From: Polytrichum commune
Taxonomy: Eukaryota; Streptophyta; Polytrichopsida; Polytrichales; Polytrichaceae
Length of the DNA: 64,000 nucleotides
Reading direction: 5' to 3'
Assembly: GCA_950295325.1 (NCBI GenBank)
Contig: OX485805.1
Location: forward strand, 15,735,501-15,799,500
Below, in pieces: positions 43,645 through 55,182 of this stretch. Below the pieces are notes generated by a model. It searched no databases and was not told the origin of the DNA. It worked only from the letters and a program-made list of their open reading frames with translations. Positions within the stretch are counted from its first letter, which is position 1. Every line of letters begins with the position of its first letter. Both the position numbers and the translations under genes were made by a program.

Positions 43645-44172
43645 CCAAATAAAATTCGTTGGCCACAACATCTCCCCTTCAAGACCATGATTACTATAAC
43701 TAGCTATGTAGATGGCATCATCACATACACAAGACCTTGACCGATTCCAATGTAAAGAGTCAAAAGTGTTGACATTATCATGCTTCATGTACAGAATAAA
43801 ATTGAAGAGTCATTGTGCATGTGTTAGTTTTAATGGATGACCGAAAATAATGCAAGGGAGACCAATTGATCTAGAATTCTCGTTTATGATTGGTACAACT
43901 AAACAACACGATTCTTCAAACTCCACAAGCAAGAAACTAAGATTATGTTTGAATAATGGAGGGAGATATTGGGTGTTTCTTAACACGTCTCTTACACCGA
44001 CGTTTGGATTCACAAATTGAGTACTGCCCTCCTCCAATTTATTGGTATTGAACAAATCCCATGATGATGCCGTCGCAAACATCATCATGTAACACATAAC
44101 CAAAAGATAATCAAACTCTTCACTCAACTCATCATTGGTGTTGTACTCTTCATTTAAATTAGGTTGATCCAT
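43645..44172 (-). pseudogene. PIF/Harbinger-like transposase, N-terminal remnant
   Basis: Minus frame from ATG 44172: Asp/Glu-rich start (MDQPNLNEEYNTNDELSEEF), LFKHNLSFLLVEFEE, then VVPIINENSRS, then, past a stop near 43810, NFILYMKHDNVNTFDS, DDAIYIASY and EMLWPTN. This order (EFEE helix, GRP-x-KLT-like segment, LYMKHDN, WP-x) is the region preceding the DDE domain in plant Harbinger/HARBI1-type transposases. The catalytic DDE part does not follow, so the gene is truncated. Family assigned from remembered motif order. Confidence 0.65.
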
Positions 44173-44179
44173 GCCTATA

Positions 44180-44999
44180 TTAATGGATTAAACCAAGTCA
44201 ATCAACGTAATCAAGTCTAATCAAGTTAACCCTAAAACGCAATCAAGTCATCATCTTATCATCTCGGGGGGGGGGGGGGCAGTGTGTTAAAAAGTTAAGG
44301 ATATAGGTGCGAACAACCACTATTTTATAGGGGGGTATTAATTTCAATTCTCTTCTTTTTTTCACATGCTATCATTATGTAAATTTCTACTTTGGGTTAA
44401 TAAAAAATGGCTTGCATTACTTATAATTCCAAATTACCTATTATTCCATACCCTATAGTACTTTAAAGATGTCCAGTGCCATTTTTGATACCCTATATTA
44501 CTCTTAAGTCCATTTATAATTTTTTGCCCCCATGTTTTTAAAATACCCTATCATTTGTTTGCACGTATATTGCTACTCCAACCAATGACTACCCCGCCCC
44601 CAAGCTTATCATCCACATCAAGGCAACCCTAAACTACAACGCAAGCCATCACCCTAAACCATACCTCTTAAAATATGTCATTCTATTTTTAAATGCCATA
44701 TTTGCCATAAAAATATTAAAAAAATATCATAAATATTTTAAAAACATTTATAGCTCAGGTACAATTGCACAGTTTAAGTTTGGGGGTCAAGGGGAGCTTA
44801 AATAGAGGTAGAACCTCCTCCTCCTTCCAGTTTGTAAACCCTTGCATTGAGACAAGGTTTCAGGAGGCTAGGAATGCGAGCTCCCATTGAGGTCCAACCT
44901 CTCTCTGCCACACCACACTCCCAAAAAGTTCACCCTAGGTTAGAACTTCAACCTCATATTGTTTTTGTTCCAATTCATCCTCAACAAACATCGTGCATC
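44180..44999. other. AT-rich spacer with a G14 tract
   Basis: G14 at 44266-44279, then strongly AT-rich DNA. It may include the 5' part of the hAT element at 45000 but no terminal repeat was found. Confidence 0.4.
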
Positions 45000-47091
45000 A
45001 TGAGTCGCCAGACCCCGTTTCAGACCAAGCACAAGCTAGAATATGGCCTGAAGATTGTCAAATGTTCACCATTACGCGTTGTCGAGACTGTGCAATGCCA
45101 ATTCTGTGTCCACAACGGCCGAAAGACCCGTGTTGGACCAGGAATCAAACGCAAATGTACCAATAACACGAAGATCTACGCATTACTGTTTCGACCATAG
45201 TAGTACCGTCAACACCTCACCTCCCAACACACCAACGATCAGGCCAACTACCAGCTCCTCGATCTTGAGTCGAAGAAGAAATACTTTGATGATAAGGAAG
45301 TCTTTGGGATTCATCAGTTTGTGGGCAACGCCAAGGACACCCTCAAATTCGTCATTCGTCAATCTAGTATTATCAACTCCCTCATCGGCGAGTTGTTCTT
45401 TAATCCAGAGCACGACGAGGATGATGACGATTCTACGCCGATCACCAAGACGAATACCATTAAATTGTTCAACATTCAAGAAGATGGGTCATATCTTGTC
45501 ACGATCAAGAACCCGCTTTGTTTATGGCTTGCTATTGACCATACCTCCCTTGGGCTCTCGATTCACCAAACCGCCACCGTCATCACCTAGCATTGAAATC
45601 GTTGCAAGAATCACAAACTTGCAAGCTTGAACAACCACATGGTAGGTCAGTTTGTCCACGTCCTCGTCATTGTCGCTCTTGAAATGATCGCCAACATGAT
45701 CACAGATCCGTCTGTGTGGGCATTTGCGTTGGTGGCGGATGCTTCAACTCATTTTGGGGTTCCGATGCTCGATTGTGTTTAAACGGGAATTTGATCAATC
45801 TTCATTTGGTTCTCGTTCCATTTTTTGAATGCCACATAGTTGTCAACTACGTCAAACTAATGTTGGCGATTCTTGATGCAATGTATTCATTGTGGTGTGA
45901 CAAACTCATTTCAATAAGCTCTGATGGAGAAAATATAATGACTACCAGTCAAACTGGAGATGTCGTCAAATTGCTTGAAGATCAGTGCACGAATCCCATT
46001 CTACGAATATGGTATGTTGCACATCAGTTAGACCTCGTTGTCAAGAAAACCACTCGATCTATTGACGATGGCGTTTTCTACAAAATTGGCCATTTTTTTT
46101 TCTATCCATCTGCGTGCGCAAGTGAACCTATTTACTGAATTGGGATCAAAATGCCCCAACGATACCACCCGATGGATCGCGTTCGGCGAAATGTTGCAAT
46201 GGAAATTGAAACACCGTCACTGTCTGCTTCAACATGTGCAAGATAAGCAACCTTTACAAGCTCCTTTGGGTGTGTGGTGGATTATTGTTGTAGCATTATC
46301 GCCTATCTTCGATTCCATAAGCACTACCGTGGCCACAATACAAGCGCGAAACTTGGTCATTCCGCAACAGCACCAGCCAATTTGATCTCTAGCCTCTGCA
46401 TCAATTTCGGTGTCCGCACAACGGCCGATAATTTGCTGGTTGGCGACAGTTGTGTCAACCGGCGATTGGTGGCTGGAGAAAATGTCAGTTGCCTTGCATA
46501 TCCAAGACCAGGGATCCTAGGCTTGCGATCTATTCAAAAGTTTTCTTGATGACGACAAGATTTGCATTGTGAAGGATATCGGAATTTTTGTCAAATGGAT
46601 CGTGTCTGATGGTTCGAAGGTGTAAGCTGAACGCGACCACAACAACGCCGCCAGGAACAATTGAGGCAGTGCCTGTCATGCTGGCCGAATTAGTAAAGAT
46701 GCGAACATGTGCTTTCATTAGCGATGTCCTTGATCCGTTCCGTCAACATTTGGAGAAGTTTTGGTCGGCTGAACAAATGAAGAAAACTGAGTGTGATCAT
46801 AAGGGTATGCTCTTCGCCTACGCCCGCAAACCCTCAATCAAGGAAATTTTGGATGCTCACCATCACAAAATGTTCTTCAATGACACGTGGGGCAGTGTCA
46901 AGACCCGCTTCCTCACCTTGTGCCAATTTTGTGGCGGATTGGCATTTGCGTTCCCCAACACTACGTCAGTTGAATCCGATTTCTCTGTGGTAAAGTGGGA
47001 GAAAGATACATATCGTACGGGCTCAACCAACCTACCCTTCGCAAGAGTAATGCATTCCAAGCAATTTGACGTTTTAAGCAACCTTTTCTAG
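45000..47091 (+). pseudogene. hAT-like transposase pseudogene
   Basis: In order: putative ATG at 45000; a zinc-finger-like ETVQCQFCVHNGRK (about 45090-45130); a KYFDDKEVFGIHQFV segment (45280-45330); ADASTHFGVPMLD (45735-45775); SDGENIMTTSQTGDV then IWYVAHQLDLVVKK, the RNase-H-fold core (45920-46050); TRWIAFGEMLQW (46170-46205); PLGVWWIIV (46265-46290); and the C-terminal dimerisation-type segment FPNTTSVESDFSVVKWEKD (46950-47010). At least three frame changes and two clustered stops (45588-45596) break it. The last 167 codons (46588-47091) are open. No TIR or 8-bp duplication was found around it, and it is not shown to be the source of the hAT element at 48239. Confidence 0.75.
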
Positions 47092-48204
47092 TACTTTCAA
47101 TAGAGATGCCAGTTTCGCCATAATTGATTTACTCATGACATAGATAGCATTTGCCATAGTTTATGAGGTCCGCCTTAGTGTGAAGGGTCGAGAGGCCGAA
47201 CTCTTGGTTTCTTGCAATGTCATTGGTAGAAATCGACGGCCTCTTGACCTTCGGCCATAATGTGAAGCGCCCCTTATGATAAGCTCATAAAGGGGGTTTG
47301 GTCCCCAATACCTCCCCATACTTCTCGGTTAATTGTAATATTGTAAAAACTCTTCATGAAAAAACCTACAATTAACAAGGCATCCACTTTCATGATTTAT
47401 GCACATGCTCCCAATGAACTATGCTTTTGGTCCTTAGAATAAGGAGTGTGTTGAGGGCGAGCATTGACCGTGGCTACCAGGTGGACGATTTTGGACACAT
47501 TTAGGGGAATGGTTGGTGGTGGCTGGGGCAGCTGTCACATGTTGGACCACTTTGGAATAGGAAGGCAGGCTAGGCTAGGCTAGTGTTGCAACTTGGCTGG
47601 CCTTGCAGATCTAAGTTAAACTACTTTACTCCGCAAGTTTGGCTGCATGCATGCACTTCCTGGTGTTGGCACAACTTCCTGGTATGTATGTATGGTTGTA
47701 ATAAAAGTCGATTTCTTCGGCCTCCTGTATGTTGTGTTGGTGTTTGTTGGCTCTGTCTCTAGGACAGAGACTATGCATCAACTTCTTCGTTTCAAGAGCA
47801 AATTTCCTAACCACTTTGTGTTCACACTTGGACGTTACTTGTTCTTGTTATTTTTGGTCCACTGTATTTAATGTGGATGTTATCTATAGTTTATATATAA
47901 GTGCTCTCTAAAATGCATTGAAAGAAATCTAGTTAACTATAGTTATTTCGGCAGTTCTTGATTATTTATTTAAAAAAATTTGGGTTATAAATGAGTAGCT
48001 TCAATCCTTGACCCGTATTTGAGAAGAAGGTGCACAAAATCCAAGAAAGGTTTGGTATAGTGAATAGCCATGAATTGGCATGAGCAAAGTGGACAACTAC
48101 AATTGTAGTCTTTCATAATAAAGGACAGAGCCTCACGGTTCTACCGTTTTCTTGTTTTACCATGTTGTTCTTTTCATGTTTCTCTACTGACCTCTCCCCT
48201 TATT
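47092..48204. other. No recognisable gene
   Basis: 47170-47285 has a short imperfect inverted pattern (GAGAGGCCG, and GCGCTTCACATTATGGCC on the inverse strand) recalling the CTTCACAC TIR family. The rest is unassigned. Confidence 0.35.
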
Positions 48205-49335
48205 AGGGCCACTTCACACATGAGTCAAGAGCCATGACCAGTGGTGATTTTTCACAAGGTTCCTATCATGTCCAGGGACATGTTCATAAAAAAAAACATT
48301 TTCAGTGGACAGGTTCTTAGAAAATGAACCAGTTCTTGGACGTGTCAAATTCACTTTGGATGGGTTCTAAAAATAACATTTTTTTTGTTAATTTTTTCCA
48401 AAAAAAGTGGTACAAATATCAGTTACAGTATGTCATATATGACATGTGAATATAAGCATAATGTAATCAAACCACTAATACCCAATCAAAATATCAATCT
48501 TGAAGTACTTGATTCACTTGCATACATTAATTCATCAACCACAAAATTTAGAACGGGGTGGACTGGAAAGATGAGAATCGACAACAAAAGGCAGATAACT
48601 GACGAACATTGAAGGCATAAATTGTCAAGATCCTATTGTTTCCAAGTGCAACTAGTCACATGTCGACATCTTTCAGTTTTTTTGTTTGTTTTTTTTTCTA
48701 ATTTTTTATCATCATTGTAAGAGACTTATTTATACCTCTTGTGGGACGGGTATTTTCATTTTCAAACTGGTTTTGGGACGGGTTGTTTTTTCTTTAACCT
48801 TTCCATGGACGGGTGGTTTAGAAATTATGAGTTTTGGGATGGGTTGCAATTTTTTTTGCCTTTCAATTCAAGGTTTTTGGACGTGGACATGCAAAAACTT
48901 TGTGAAAAATCAGCCCTGGCCATGACCTTGTAATGGTGAGGACCCTTGACTCTCATCCAAAGGCCGTACCATGGGGGTTGGGAAAGTTGTTTTATGTAGT
49001 CACGGGCCCTTGAGCTTAGTGTGAAATAAGAATGGACCATGTTGCGGGACCATTGTGTATTTTGTTGGAGGAAAAGAGGGGAGGATTTGGTTTAATATAA
49101 TATGTCTCAAACTCTAATAATTTGAGAGAATTACTTGGTGGTGCTTATATGTCCTGGAATTTGTTATGGAATCTACCCTATAATTTGTCTTGAAATATGT
49201 CCCATTGGGAAAATATTTAAAAAATCATGGTCTCCCAGAATTTGTGTCAAGCCTGACGCAAACCTCCCCCCTTGGTCGGAAAAAAATAGTCTAACATGGA
49301 GCTCAGATATCCCTCAAACTTACAACTGAAGTGGC
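48205..49335. mobile_element. TIR element (GGGCCACTTCACAC family), copy 2, split by a hAT element
   Basis: Matches 33896-36013 in reverse orientation over its interior (about 48927-49250), with AGGGCCACTTCACACATGAG at the left. It lacks the LTR-like insert of copy 1, showing the empty site at 49044-49051, and carries a different insert at 48239-48918. Confidence 0.75.
48239..48918. mobile_element. Non-autonomous hAT element, 680 bp, with perfect 8-bp target duplication
   Basis: The left end is CAGTGGTGATTTTTCACAAG; the right end, inverted, is CAGGGCTGATTTTTCACAAA. The 8-bp duplication GCCATGAC is exact (48231-48238 and 48919-48926). An 8-bp duplication with CAGGG-type ends is diagnostic of hAT. 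Copy 1 of the host repeat has a single GTTGTGAC at the matching place. The interior has subterminal GGACGGGT and GGTTCT-type motifs, and no transposase. Confidence 0.92.
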
Positions 49336-49418
49336 TCTCACTAGAAAACTAAGAATCATGTAACCCAACCCAACCCAACCCTCGCCCACTCCCATGATAT
49401 GAAACTCAACAAATAAGG

Positions 49419-50137
49419 CATAAGGTGCTAAAACCAACACCTATAAACGCCTTCCAATTACCAACACTCTACTACTTTGAAGCTTTTCTCATAGTGTAGG
49501 AGTGTATGGCCCCACAAAGTGACGCTTTTAGGTGTCATTAGTGGCATCACCTCATAGCGACCTCCACTTCCTCCATGTAGGGTAGGTAACGGGCTGCATT
49601 CTATCTCGGGTTGATTCAAGATGGGTTTAGGGTGGTTTTGTCAATGCATGTTCTAGCCATTCTATACACGCAAGGGGGGGGGGGGGTATAGCCATTCTAC
49701 TCACAAAGTCACGGAGGTAGGCCCACAAAGCACAAAGGGGGTTGGTACCAGGATGCAAGGTGATGGTTTTGCAAGTGAACTAGGCGGGATCATGGAGGTG
49801 GCCATGTGGCTTTACACACCGTTACTGGTTGATCTTTTGATCTAGCCTGGGTCTAGTACCCAACTATGTTGTGTTGGTTCTAGACAATGAAGGTGGGGGT
49901 CCGCATCATATCCAAGGTCGTCATACATGGGGGCTTATATATTGGTTTAAGAAAGCTAGTGGTTTTGACTTTGAATATTTATCGAATATCTAATTAAGGC
50001 TAAAAACATTGTTTCATTCTTTATAGCTATGTTTAGAACAAAGGTTAATATGAATATAAATATTTTTAGATCAACCATGTAGCCATATGTATGTGCAATA
50101 GCTTAACGTGTTGGTTTGAGCACCCTCTACCTTAGGT
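49419..50137 (-). mobile_element. ~720-bp TIR element, copy 2 of an inverted pair
   Basis: Reverse-orientation match of 38694-39442 along the whole length. Ends are GCATAAGGTGCTAAAACC at the left and TGAGCACCCTCTACCTTAGG at the right. The left TIR has lost the AGAGGG block. A G13 run (49674-49686) corresponds to the C12 run in copy 1. Confidence 0.8.
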
Positions 50138-51115
50138 GAACATGTGACAAATCAGATGCTCCCAGATTGTAACCTTCCTACAATGCAATGATGTGCCTTT
50201 ACCTTGTTGATGTTCACTGTCATTGCAGATCTAAATGCACTTTGCAACACTGGAGCCCGTTCAACTACTTCGATCTTTTTTATGTGGGAGCACAATGCAA
50301 GGGTGTGGGTTGCCTTCTTTGGTGGTTTGCATCAATGGAAAAAAAATCATGATATATAAGGGAGAGAAATGTGACAATAAGGAGTGAGATTTGAACTAAG
50401 AACATTCGTTCCAGGGTTTCGGAATATTAGAGAGTGAGTGACATTACGGGGGTTGACATTATAGAGTTTAGGGTGTACTATATTTCTAAAACCATTTTCC
50501 AATGTGGTGCTATGTGTCACCAATGCCAAAAACTTACAATGTCAAACTGTCTCTGATGCAATATTATAATAGAAGATAGAAGATTCAATGTACTTTGTGG
50601 TATTTAGTGTCATGTGCATATTAGTGTCACTTACCCTATTTTGAGGTGTGTGCTAGGTTACACTAATAACCAACAACCTCCCTATTAGTGTCACATCGTG
50701 ACACTTGGCATTCAAGTGTGCTTACTATTAATTTGGTATGTGTATGCTCAATAATGTTGTGAGGTGGTATGCCTATGTTACACAATGGTCTATAATTTGA
50801 CTAAAGTGTACACATTTGACACTTGGCATTAGTATGTTCAAGAATATCTTCCTCTTGCATACTAAAATGTAAACACATGCAACTTGTCATTAGTATGCTC
50901 AATAATATCTTCTTCTTGCATTCTAAAACACAAAACTATCATCTCAAGCATCGCAATGTGTTGTGCTAAATGTCATAATATAATTACATTTTCACTTTAA
51001 AAAAATTCTTATGTTGATGAATAATATCATATTGGCAATTAGCAAATGTGACACTTGAGGCCTCTAGGCATCTACTATAGTGCACATGACACTAAACACC
51101 ATAAAATTTGTAGCA
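50138..51115 (-). mobile_element. R1 TIR element copy with flanking dispersed repeat
   Basis: 50589-51115 has inverted ends around GTATTTAGTGTCATGTGCA and TGCACATGACACTAAACACC, and matches 28122-29030 and 26800-27100 in reverse. 50345-50490 is the inverse of the repeat at 26430-26600 and 29040-29230. Confidence 0.7.
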
Positions 51116-52684
51116 TAATCAACATGCTACCATGCAACATGCATATATAAACAAGGGTATAATTTTATACATGAGGCAATTTGTATTTTTGAGAATTTTC
51201 TTTATTGAATTGGGAGATCATGACACTAATCTGAGAGTAATTATATGTGTGGATGAGCATTTGGATATTCCTAGGCTTGTGCAAATCTAGACCTAGAATT
51301 GGGCCAAGAACTAATAGTGTGTAGTGTAGTATGTTGTTGGAACAAATCCATTACTTCAAAAAGTCCCTCCAAAAAGGAGCCTTATGGAGGAATTACCTCT
51401 TGCATATGAGCATACTTCTTATTCATGTAGCGAATACAATAGAGTTAGTCATGGCGTAGTCTACTGGGACCAAATTTAACTAAAATGAAGTAAATTGGTG
51501 AAGGGGGGAACGTAAATTAGGCACTTCATTGTCAATTTCATTTTAGTTTATTTTATGAATAAGGCAATTTGTATTTTTGTGAATTTACTTTGTTGAATTT
51601 GGAGACCGTGACATTGGAAAATCTCACAATCCTTCATTCATTTAAGTTATTGTGTAGAAGAACCCACATGAACAGGATGATAATGAAATAGCATTCAGAT
51701 GAGAACCCCATCATATATGTCTTTAAACTACACTTGAAGCTCCATGACCACACAAAATCCAATCTTAATTCTCCATGGTTACATCCTTTCGATGAGTTTC
51801 AAGGGCCTTAAAGAACTCATGGTAATGATGTTTGGCCATACTGTAAAGTGGCCTTGAGTGTCAAATTATTACATTAGTTACACACGGTTGTCAAATGTTA
51901 TAATTCTAGTGATTATTCCATTTTGAAGAGTGCGATATATTCACTTACATTATTCAAGGTTTTTAACCAGCTAAATTTCTCTAACCTTCTCAGGAATAAT
52001 TCAATTCACTTCAAAGGACAGTGCAAAGTAGACACAAACATCAATCTTGATGGTAGCACCTTTCCTACAAACTAGACTAACCAATGCTTGTGACATTTTC
52101 ATAACATGACCAACAGAAGTACAAAGGAATCCGTTACATGACCTTCACCGAGGATTCTGCTTTTTAGTGGCATTTAGCTGAATTATTGAAAGCTCTAGAA
52201 ATCAGCTATAGACATCCATTGGCATAGCTGAATTTTCACAAGCAAAATGGAATGGACACGAATTCAGTAATACTAGACAGCTTGTGACTGTCCATGTTAC
52301 TTGTGAAAAGTGAAACTGACACGAATTTGAAGCAAGCTTGGACCCCCTCTCACAACTTAACTTAGCTCTCCTCCAGGCATAGAATTGATGTAATGAAACG
52401 TACTAACCATAGATATGCAATCACAATGCAACAAAGGGCTGGAATCTTATGCAGGTCTGGAGAGTGGAATAAACAAATTCAGCTTGGAACAAAATTTGGT
52501 TCTCTATTTGAGATCCTGATCAATACAGACCCCATGCACTCAACAATGAAAAAATACAAGGGACTATGAGCAGTTAAGAGAAGAGGTAATGTCAATACTC
52601 TGTTTGCTACAGCTGTTAACTGTGAAAGGAGGTTTCCTCTCTGATACCACACCAACATCACATCACATCATTAATGATACCATC
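51116..52684. other. Gene-empty 3' flank of the Mpv17 gene with repeat
   Basis: 51600-51860 matches 53270-53700 (GATAATGAAATAGCATTCA, TTGAAG, CCATGACCACACAAAATCCA) and shows the uninterrupted site of the MITE at 53349-53581. The last few hundred bases should hold the 3' UTR and poly(A) site of the Mpv17 gene. Confidence 0.5.
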
Positions 52685-55142
52685 TCAACCCGCAGCTCCC
52701 ACCAAGGATTTTGGTGTTGTCAATCGATGATTCCATTGAATCCCATCTGAATGTTTGATCCAAGATAGAAGTGCGCTGTCCAGAAAACAGAAGCAGTTGA
52801 CAAAGAGCAACTGGTGCCTAACAGGCACAAATCGGAAGTTTGCCATCTGCAATTTAAAAACCACGTCAACAAGCTGAAGTACAACTTGGGTGAAACTTTT
52901 CAGGGACTGAATCAACAATTTAGCTTGGGTAGAGTTTTTCAATACCTGACTCAGCTATTCATGAAGCTGATGTTAGACAACCTCAGGGGCACATTACATG
53001 AGGAGCTTGAGGTCCATGGCCAGTGAAATCTAGAATCTCTCATTGATGGGAACTGCTTAACCCACCCCTCTTCACTTTACACTAAAGCTTGAGGGCCTAA
53101 GGGATCACAGAAGTATGAATGGATGAAACCCTACATGGCATCCTATGTGGCATGATATGTTTTTTTGTGATCTATTAGACTTCCCGTCAAGCCTGCCTCA
53201 AAGAGGCGGGTCTAGCACAAAACCAAGAGACGTACCATGACATTTCAAAATCTCGCAACCTCTGATGTACTTAATATGTAAAAGGGCCTCATAAATAGGA
53301 TGATAATGAAATAGCATTCAATTGAGAGCCCGGTCTTTACACTACACTATTTTGTCTAATTAATGTGGGTGGGAAATTCGTGTGGGTTGGATTTGAGTGT
53401 GGCCCACATTAACTTTATAATACTTGCCTTGGTTAACATAATTCATTTTATAGTACTTGCCTTGCCTTGAATTTTCATCCAAATATGCAGACGAAAAAGC
53501 CCACACTAATTTTTTACATCGGAAATTACAGTGTGGGCAATTGGGGATTAGTGCGGCCCACGCTAATTAGACAAAACAATGTACACTTGAAGGCCCGTGA
53601 CCACGCAAAATCCAATTTTAATTTTCTATGGTACGGCCTTTGGACGAGGTGCAAGGGCCCTCAAAATTTCATGGTCATAGTGTAAAGTGGCCCTTAGATT
53701 GTAGCACAATCCAACTTAGCATTCTATATATGGTTGGAGTAACTACAACATGAAGGAGATGTGCCTAATTCAATGTATGATCTATATAAACCAATATTTG
53801 AGTGGTGTATAAGTGGGTGTGAATTCAAGAACAGACACCAAAAAGAGATGTGTTGAAAAGAGGTTGGACTACATGCTCAAAATTTGTATACCAGATTTTG
53901 TTAACATAATTGGAGGAACCATGTGATTATTTAATAACTCACAAAATCTTAACTCTGACAATGAATAATATCTTCATGCGAGCTCCAAAAATTGTGAGGA
54001 TAGTGGCTACATGCACAATTTGGATTTGCTAATCATCTTGCACTTATTGCGTATTTGATATCCGACGAGAAGTGGGTGCAGAGAAAGGTGTCCATTTAAG
54101 ACCTGCTTACATTACGCAATAAGCTAACCTTCAAAGTCAGGAGCTAATCATGCTGGATGAGAAATTGACAAATATTTGCAACTGCAAGCAGGAAAAGAGG
54201 AGAAAAGACTGACCTGTACACACATCCAGAAAAGAGCTTCTGCAAATAGTGTTGGTAAATAATCGCGATGGATGTCCTGTTTCACTTGGACAAAAGGCTT
54301 CCCTGCAGCCAAACCCATGTAGAGGAAGAACGCTAGCAAATGCAGCGGTCCAAATAGTATTGTGTCTGCTAACAGTTTCGTGCTCACAAACCGTGGTGAG
54401 TTTGCTTCATACTTCAACTTCTTTGTGCACAGGTACTCCAGAAATTGGTACCTGTCAACATTCAACAGGGATAAGGAAATGTTAATTATAGTGACGAAGA
54501 TGGTGACACTACCCACAAATTGGAACAGGAGACAGTTCATCGCCATTTACAGTGACTATTTCAAACATAGTGAAAAATATTGATCAAGTATAGAATTTAA
54601 GAGTAAAATTCACAATATGAGAAATTTGTCTTTGAGCTGAACTGATTCAAAGAGGACAGTTGTTCAAAGTGCACAAAGTGAGTACCAAATTCGTATCCTG
54701 GATTATCACATCAAACTTGTCATCCCAGCTTATTATGTCTAAAGAACAAAAACCAGGTCACTTCGCAAAAATATTGATCAAGTTTTGTGTCTTGAAGTAA
54801 AATTCATAATATGAGAATATTGTCTATGAGCTGAACATATTTAAAAGGACAGTTGTTCAAAGTGCAGCAGTAGGCATCAAATTTGCATCTTGGATTACCA
54901 TATCAACTTTTTCATACCGGCTTATTATGTTTAAGAAACACAAAACAGGGAAACTCAAGTCACTTTGCAACAATGGTGTCCTAAAAAGGCCATCTCTGAC
55001 CAGGCATCTGAATTCCCCTCCTCGGAAGATGTCTGTGACGGTTTCTATGCAGAAAATAAAAACCAGGTCGCTAATCAAATCCTGTCAGACTGTTGTCAGG
55101 GATCAAGTTTCCTTTACACACTTGTGATTATTTTCTTCCTGC

Positions 55143-55182
<40 letters not shown>

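Noticed and set aside
45000..48918. hAT pseudogene as the source of the nearby hAT MITE
   Set aside because: No shared terminal repeat was found around the pseudogene, so a link cannot be claimed.
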